From Microdochium bolleyi (taxonomy: Eukaryota; Ascomycota; Sordariomycetes; Xylariales; Microdochiaceae): a stretch of DNA of 64,000 bases. The position numbers and the translations under genes are program-made. The stretch spans positions 868,001-932,000 of the forward strand of contig KQ964254.1 of NCBI GenBank assembly GCA_001566295.1. The letters are read 5' to 3'. Under the pieces are notes generated by a model. It saw nothing but the letters and a program-made list of their open reading frames with translations, was not told where the DNA came from and made no database searches. Position 1 is the stretch's first letter. Every line of letters starts with the position of its first letter. Positions 58,203 to 64,000 of the stretch are shown one piece after another.

Positions 58203-59972
58203 CTACCAAGACCTCCTCGCCCTCAACGTTGCCTTCACATCGCCTCCAGGAGGAATCGTCCCCGAACCGCCATACACCTTTGCGAACCCCGGAATCTCCC
58301 ACCGCCCCTTTGCATCCTCCACAGGCTCGACGTCGAACCCGAGCAGTACCATCGCCACCGTCGCCAGGATCTCCTGCTTCGCAAACACCCGCCCTGGGCA
58401 GATCGTCTTCCCGCCGCCGTACGGCCAGAACTTGTGCGCCGAGCTCGCCGTGCTAAACGCGTACTCGTCCGCCCACCTGCTCTCCCCGCCTTCCTGCGTC
58501 GTCGTCGTCGACGAGGCTGCTGGCACGAGAAACCGCTCCGCGTCAAACACCTCGGGCGGCGGGTCCACAAAGAACGCCGGATCGCCCTGGCTCACAATGT
58601 TGGGCGTGATGATGGTCTCGCCCTTGCGCACGATTAGCATCTGCGGCGTCTTGTTATCCGACGCGACAGAGTCGAGCGGCAGCCGCACGTCCTGCTCGGC
58701 CTTGCGGGCCACGAGCACATCGACGTAGCGCCGCATGACCTCCTGGTATATGCTCATGAGCAAGGGCTGGGCGATGAGGATGTTGATGTCGAGATTGATG
58801 TCGTCGAGCGTCGTGGTGGTGGCCTTGCCAGTGTTGTATTTCGGGGTGATGACTGCCCTCCGCAGCTCGTTCAGCACGCGCGGCAGCAGCTCCGGGTTCT
58901 TCGGGTCGAGGATGTGTATCAGCATCCACCCCGTCGCGGGGATCACGTTGGATGCCAGCCCGAACACGAAGCCCATCTCCATCGAGGCCCTTCCCTGCGT
59001 CGTCAGGCCTTCGGACACCCACCGCGCCTGTCGCGCCCGGCTGAGCCGGGAGCCCCAGACCGGTTCCCACTCCGCTGCCGGGCTGTAACGGTCTGGTCTG
59101 CCCTTGCCCTCAGAGGCGAGGAGTGTGTCTCCCTGCTCGACCCAGCGGGTGATGTTTTCGACGAGCCTGTCGCGCACCGTGTACGGCTGCGGGCTGATGA
59201 ACCGCGGTATGCCGAACAGCATGTTGAGCATGCCGTTCTCAAACTTCCAAAAATCGGAGGCAAAATCGGCGTACAAGTGCTCCATACGGTCGCCCATGAA
59301 CGCCTTGACCGAGGGGCGGAACATGTGCTCCTGCAGCCAGGCGTAGAGGTCGACCTCGAGAGTGTCCTCCCCCTCGCCGCAGTGCCGCAGCAGCTCGGCC
59401 TTGAGAAACGCGACATATGTCCCCGTAAGCTCGTTGACGGCGCTCTGTCGCAGCAACAGCTCCTGGTTCATCTCCTCGTCGCGCTGCATCTTGGCCAACC
59501 CCCCACCGTGGGCCATGCGGGCGTAGTCGGCCTCGCTGACGCGCAGGGTCTTTGTCAGGATGTCGTGCGTGAGGTGCTCCCTGTGCGCGACGCTGGATTT
59601 CACCTTGAATAGCGCGGCGACCGCGCGCGGGGAGTAGACGATGTGATTGACCTCTCCCGCGAGCACGGCGCCGAAGAACCCACCCGGGGGAGGGAAGCGG
59701 CGAGAGAGGACATCGCGGTAGAACTTGCCCGGGTGTGGGGTGAGGAAGGCGAGGGAGGAGCCGAGCCAGGGGATGGCGTAGGGAATCACAGGCGGGCGGA
59801 CGTCCGGGGTGTGGCGGATGCGGTGGAGGGCGAGGTGGTACCGGATCGTGGTGAGGGCGTAGGTGAGGGTGCAGATGCCGACGAGGCAGGCGGCGATGGC
59901 GACGAGGACGCAGAGTGGCTGGGCCATGGGGATGCTGCTGCACAGCGGCCAGGAGGAGGCAGGAGATGCCAT
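58203..59972 (-). CDS. cytochrome P450, CYP7/CYP8-like
   Basis: Intronless, 589 aa from the ATG at 59972; an upstream in-frame extension lacks an ATG. An N-terminal membrane anchor (VLVAIAACLVGICTLTYAL) is followed by a Pro-rich hinge (PPVIPYAIPWLGSSLAF). The K-helix ExxR is in YQEVMRRYVD. The heme loop is FWPYGGGKTICPGRVFA with axial Cys about residue 525. The I-helix lacks the usual A-G-x-D/E-T-T; instead it has LASNVIPATGWMLIHIL, the Asn-x-x-Pro-Ala-Thr pattern of the CYP7/CYP8 (sterol 7-hydroxylase/prostacyclin synthase) group. Fungal relatives often sit in secondary-metabolite loci. Substrate unknown; a sterol or lipid-like substrate is inferred from the group. Confidence 0.85.
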   Translation of the reverse strand: MASPASSWPLCSSIPMAQPLCVLVAIAACLVGICTLTYALTTIRYHLALHRIRHTPDVRPPVIPYAIPWLGSSLAFLTPHPGKFYRDVLSRRFPPPGGFFGAVLAGEVNHIVYSPRAVAALFKVKSSVAHREHLTHDILTKTLRVSEADYARMAHGGGLAKMQRDEEMNQELLLRQSAVNELTGTYVAFLKAELLRHCGEGEDTLEVDLYAWLQEHMFRPSVKAFMGDRMEHLYADFASDFWKFENGMLNMLFGIPRFISPQPYTVRDRLVENITRWVEQGDTLLASEGKGRPDRYSPAAEWEPVWGSRLSRARQARWVSEGLTTQGRASMEMGFVFGLASNVIPATGWMLIHILDPKNPELLPRVLNELRRAVITPKYNTGKATTTTLDDINLDINILIAQPLLMSIYQEVMRRYVDVLVARKAEQDVRLPLDSVASDNKTPQMLIVRKGETIITPNIVSQGDPAFFVDPPPEVFDAERFLVPAASSTTTTQEGGESRWADEYAFSTASSAHKFWPYGGGKTICPGRVFAKQEILATVAMVLLGFDVEPVEDAKGRWEIPGFAKVYGGSGTIPPGGDVKATLRARRSW

Positions 59973-60951
59973 TGCGCCGGTCACTGTCGTCCGGTGTGTC
60001 CAGGAGAAGAAGCCAGAGGTGCACGCGAAGAGGTCGCTATAAAGCACCCGTCCATCAATTGTGCAAGGCGCGAGTGCAAGGAGACGACGCGCATCCGTCG
60101 GGACATATTTAGGCGTAGATATGAATTGAAAGTTTAATGTGGAGTCGCCTCGGGGACCATTCGAGTCCTGTCCCTTGCAGTTCAGGGGTTGGTGTCCGAG
60201 ACACCCGGCATCGTCTGACTGGAAATCCGAATTTCAACAGTCGACCGCACGGGTTTTGATTATGCTTGCAACGGCAGTTACTGCGTGCCTTTCCACATAT
60301 AGTCCTAGCTGAGAACAAGAGGGAACTGAGTAGTCGCCGGCAAGTGACCAGGTGCCAGACAGGAATGGCATCATCACCAATGCGGGTTACAGGTGGAGTA
60401 CCATTTTGCGATTGGGCTGCCAGAGGAGATCATATTGGTCATCAGATCGTGCGAGCTGCTCGGCTAGATCACGGCGAGGCTGTGGTGCAGACTCCCCGCT
60501 ACAATCGAAGGAGGTGTGTCTTGCCGAGAACATACGCTTAGTGAGCCGGCGCCGCCTGGCAATTGTAGACTTTCTGCAAGCAACGTTCCTGCGCTCGACA
60601 GAGCTTCGAGTAAACGATTCAAATAGTGGTGATGGATCGTCGTTTGGCTGAAAGGAGATTTTAAAAGAATAACGAGCGCTGAAACTCGGTTTATAGGCTC
60701 TGAAGGAGCACGGAATGCTGACTCAGCGGTGCTACAAGGCGCGCCAAGCACACAACTACAATAGGATATCGAGGTGCAGGGAGACCTTGCAACTGCAGAG
60801 GCTGCGCGGTATGTCTGCAGGTCTCATAAATCTTTGCGGGTTGGACAAGTCGAAATAATCAGAGCTGCCCCATCCTGAATCTCATGTTTGCGGAGGCTGG
60901 ACTGAGTGGCAAGTCGGCAGCCTTCGTGCGGCAGTGCACCCCTGTGCTGAC
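59973..60951. other. divergent promoter region
   Basis: Between the leftward P450 gene and the rightward ORF at 60952. No gene seen. Confidence 0.45.
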
Positions 60952-62016
60952 ATGCAGCAAAAGGCAGGTGTGCCTTCCAAGGCACCATCGAGGGGCTTGG
61001 GCATTTCCAACGAGGCTCTCTCAGCTGCCACGGAACCCCTCCACATGCCACCCGTTTCAGCAGCGCAGCCTGCCCTCGCGTTCTTACCAGACAAGAGATT
61101 GCTTCCCGTGACCATCACCAAGTCTGCTCCTGGATCAGATCAGATCACCCAGCGAAAACCCTCGAAGGGCATAACGTGCACCCATCAACACAGTCGGATA
61201 CCTGTGCAGGCCAACATGGCAGGCACCGCGCATGGTGGAGACGGCCAACGTGCTCCTGAAGCATCTGACATCGACAGTCACTTGTTGGGCGACAGACTCG
61301 ACGACGACCGCTCTAGCACACGTGCTGTATACGGCAGTCGAAGGGAGGATGGCCGCATGTCCTCGGTCAATCAGCGCTTGCGACGTGACATTGTCACTTT
61401 CAATCTGAGGGAGGGCGAGTTATCCATATTTCCCCGACAACCCACTACTATGCGCCGCGCGGCGCCGCCAAGTCCTCACCTCAACGATGACCTCTTCCAG
61501 GTGGCTGACCCGGAGCAGCTCGAGGCGCTGATCGATGGCCGCCTATCTCGTTCTATCATGAAGGGCTCTTCTGCCCGACGCTCCTCGCGTGTTCGCCAGC
61601 GCCACACCGACGATGTTTGGGCACACACTAAGGAGGACAAGGACCGCGAGGCTCGCCTCATGGAGGCGATCAGCCGCACCAACGATGGGATCAACAATCG
61701 CCGCGCTGCTGTGCCTGAGGTTTCCTCAACCAGCGGCCGCCGCGGCCGGCCCTATCACCCCAACCCTGTCGTTGAACGACCTGACGAGCTAAGAGCGCGG
61801 CTCGTGGAGGTCAAGGCCCACCGCAAGCGCGACCGCCTCGCCGAGGAAGAGCAAGAGCAGCGGCTGCGAGATCGTATGGCGCCCCGACGACACGGGTTGC
61901 ATCGGTACCGAAATGCGGTAGATACGATGGACCGCCCGGTGCCTCAGAGTACGTGGTCGCGAACGACACTCATCAATAACGTCGCTAACAACATGTATGA
62001 CCATGTCAGCCCTTGA
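60952..62016 (+). CDS. hydrophilic protein of unknown family
   Basis: Open frame of 354 codons from the first ATG (MQQKAGVPSK); a later ATG at 61216 (MAGTAHGGDG) is equally possible. I recognise no family. It is Arg/Asp/Ser-rich with mixed-charge segments, a probable coiled-coil or helical region near the end (RLVEVKAHRKRDRLAEEEQE) and a repeated Arg-Arg-Ser pattern (SARRSSRVRQRH). It ends inside the start of the next gene: its last codons overlap the ATG at 61997 in another frame. Either it is a separate gene, or it belongs to the leader of the next transcript. Confidence 0.45.
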   Translation: MQQKAGVPSKAPSRGLGISNEALSAATEPLHMPPVSAAQPALAFLPDKRLLPVTITKSAPGSDQITQRKPSKGITCTHQHSRIPVQANMAGTAHGGDGQRAPEASDIDSHLLGDRLDDDRSSTRAVYGSRREDGRMSSVNQRLRRDIVTFNLREGELSIFPRQPTTMRRAAPPSPHLNDDLFQVADPEQLEALIDGRLSRSIMKGSSARRSSRVRQRHTDDVWAHTKEDKDREARLMEAISRTNDGINNRRAAVPEVSSTSGRRGRPYHPNPVVERPDELRARLVEVKAHRKRDRLAEEEQEQRLRDRMAPRRHGLHRYRNAVDTMDRPVPQSTWSRTTLINNVANNMYDHVSP

Positions 62017-64000
62017 CTCATCGTTGCCAATACAACATGATGACTTCCTCACGATCAGCACGAGCGACGAGGCGGGCCCGTCCACGTTGTCTCTGAGCCG
62101 TGAGAAGCCCGCAATCGTCCGTGACGACCTGGAATCAGTTCGTGCTTTGACAGCTTGTGATTATTGCAAGCTAAGGTAGGTCGCGCTTGTGCACTTTGTT
62201 CCGCAGCATCCCCGTCCTACTGCCGCATTCTGTATGCGGCTAAGTCAATAGTCTTGGTGCTGCCTGGGCCGTGTTCAAGACGAAGCCCGGGCGTATCTGT
62301 CGTTGGTTCTGCGCTGACGCAGCGGCGTCTCGTCATGTTATAGGAAAGTCGCGTGCAATAGACACAGCCCTTGCGACCCGTGCAGACGTCGGGGCTTGAC
62401 TTGTGTCCGCGACGCCAGACGCGAGCCGCCGAAGTCTCGCCCGCTGAAAACAGAGTCCCGGGAAGCAACAGTCAATGCGCATGCGGATATGGACGGCACT
62501 TCCCCAGACCTTGACAGTTCTGATCCTGGAGTGGGAAGGCTTGCCGGTCCATCATTTTTTGACTGGGATGCGTGGGAAAGCACGCTCAAAGAGATAAATC
62601 GGAATGAACCGGAGGGACAGGGCGCCGGCTTGCGAGATCCGGTTTTGGCTGCATTTGCCGCCAGGCAACAGCATCTTGCGCACATTCAGGACACTACTCC
62701 GAGACTTGACCCGGATGACATTGAAGAGCGACTTTCGGTAGTGTCCACCTCAACGGCCCCGTACTCTATGTTGCCGCAACCAGATGGGGTAGTTGAGGAG
62801 GGGCCCCCAATTTTGGACAGTCCTATTCATGATGATGACTGTACAGAGTTGATACCGGAGCGCGATCCCCGTCCAACGATGACACCACAGAGTGCTCTAC
62901 CAACAGAAGTCAACGTCCACGGGGCATGCAAGAACGTCAGTATCGCCTTCGACACTGAAATCAATCGTGGCTACCATGACAGTGTGGTATCGGCTTCAGA
63001 TCCGATTTCGGACTCGAATTCAGATCTGGACAGGGATGACTTCTTCTCGAGGTACTCAGCTTCCACCGTCCCAACCGAGGCCGAGTTCAAGGTGTCCAAC
63101 TTGGGCACGATCTACCAGAGGTTCACGGGCCTTGTCCTGCAGGAGGAGTCAGTGGCGAGAGCCATCGAAGCAGCGTCACGAACAAAAAGATCTTTCGTGC
63201 TTATAAAGCAGATTAGACTGATGCTCAGAGACTTTGTTAACTCTTTTCAGGCGGAATTGGAGGCGGAAGATTCTGAGATGGCTGCCTTGTTCCGAGGCAG
63301 AACTCAAGCATTCGCTTCTCAGCTCGTCCGCGAGGCGCGACTTGCCCCTGTGGTTGTCGAGTCCGAGTCAGAGCTCGACTCACCCGGACACGAGCCGAGA
63401 GAAAATGAGGAAGACAGTAGCGACGACGGGTACGGCCACGGCAGACTACACACAGAAGTCATCGACCCCGCGAAGTTCCTGTCTCTTGTGGGGTCCAGTA
63501 CCGCCTTTCAGACACTTTTGGATCAGATTTACGAGCATGGATTCCCATCACTGGACGCGAGGCTGCTCAATCTACACGAAGGGCCGAAACGGAATGTGCC
63601 CAAGGCAGACAGGATCCTGAGCGAGCTGGTGTACGCACAGCCATCTGTCCTACACATCAGTACTGCACAACCCAGCCTCACAGACAATCTGAAGATGCAG
63701 GTCGAGGCAATCTCCGGTGAACCTTGGGACTGGTGGCCTCTTGCGCCACCGAAGAAGAGACTTTCTGGAAAGCAGATCCACATGGAATGGCGATGTGTAA
63801 GTCATACAGTTGGCAAGACTAGAGCAGGGCACTGACTTTCGAACAGCGATGCGGACGGGCCAGGACTGAAGTTGTCACCAAACGATTCGGCAAGGCACTC
63901 GAAGGTCTGATTGCAAAGGCAGCTGTAGACCTTGCGAATGCACCACGGCGCATGAGACCCAGCGCCCCCCCGTCGACGACCACACAGACTGGTCCGGAGC
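61997..64000 (+). CDS. Zn2Cys6 transcription factor-like protein, cut by window edge
   Basis: Predicted exons are 61997-62175, 62344-63796 and 63847 to beyond 64000; phase is kept. The 168-nt intron splits the zinc cluster: exon 1 ends with ACDYCKLR and exon 2 continues KVACNRHSPCDPC and RRRGLTC, giving C-x2-C-x6-C-x5-C-x2-C-x6-C. This is the complete binuclear cluster of fungal regulators. An acidic disordered region follows, then a helical segment (VARAIEAASRTKRSFVLIKQ). After the third exon junction a Cys pair motif (WRCRCGRA) appears. That last motif also occurs in fungal proteins of unknown role, so a classical transcription-factor middle domain is not proven. The start is one of two closely spaced ATGs (61997 or 62003). 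Confidence 0.7.

Noticed and set aside
60034..60042. TATAAAG near the P450 start as its core promoter
   Set aside because: It is in plus orientation, whereas the P450 is on the minus strand.
59643..60137. 164-codon plus-strand frame
   Set aside because: Antisense to the P450 start and Gly/Glu/Arg-rich low complexity.
55643..64000. Full secondary-metabolite gene cluster
   Set aside because: No polyketide synthase, NRPS, terpene cyclase or other scaffold enzyme lies in the window; only tailoring-type enzymes are present.

Overview
The window looks like chromosomal DNA of a filamentous ascomycete (Pezizomycotina, most likely a Sordariomycete). Genes carry short introns of about 50-170 nt with GT-AG borders, CTAAC/CTGAC-like branch sites and frequent GTAAGT/GTACGT donors. 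Gene spacing is 0.2-4 kb, coding DNA is GC-rich, and the families (LysM effectors, subgroup-C GH18 chitinase, HET-domain proteins, a fungal NLR, a Zn2Cys6 factor) are typical of that group. No tRNA, rRNA, CRISPR array or intact transposon was recognised. All gene models were built by hand from reading frames, splice sites and codon phase, so exon borders are predictions.

Left part (0-11 kb): a divergent pair facing away from a shared 1.8 kb control region. Leftward is a secreted protein with four LysM modules. Rightward is a very large secreted protein (about 2104 aa, ten exons). It joins LysM modules, a chitin-binding type 1 domain and a GH18 killer-toxin-like chitinase to a complete C-terminal subtilisin unit with its own I9-like pro-domain. 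The chitinase-protease fusion is the most striking object here; its protease has Glu at the position of the usual catalytic Asp.

12-24.5 kb: mostly housekeeping or accessory metabolism. It holds a Sip5-like zinc-finger protein, a ketosamine-3-kinase (with a GC-AG intron), an MCT-type MFS transporter, a BTB/POZ protein and a secreted-looking or propeller-like protein of unknown function.

24.7-50 kb: an accessory block with two intact HET-domain genes, one broken HET gene and one NLR (alpha/beta-hydrolase, NB-ARC, TPR), consistent with a nonself-recognition neighbourhood. Interspersed are a two-domain chromate transporter, a DUF4267-like membrane protein, a decayed alpha/beta-hydrolase fragment, a Thr-rich secreted protein with an apparent frameshift, and a GH31 alpha-1,4-glucan lyase (seven exons).

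50-54 kb is gene-poor, with one broken gene and short repeats. 54-64 kb carries a jacalin-lectin/aerolysin-like pore-forming protein, a methyltransferase, an AYR1-like SDR, a CYP7/8-like P450, an unrecognised hydrophilic ORF and a Zn2Cys6 regulator that runs off the right edge.
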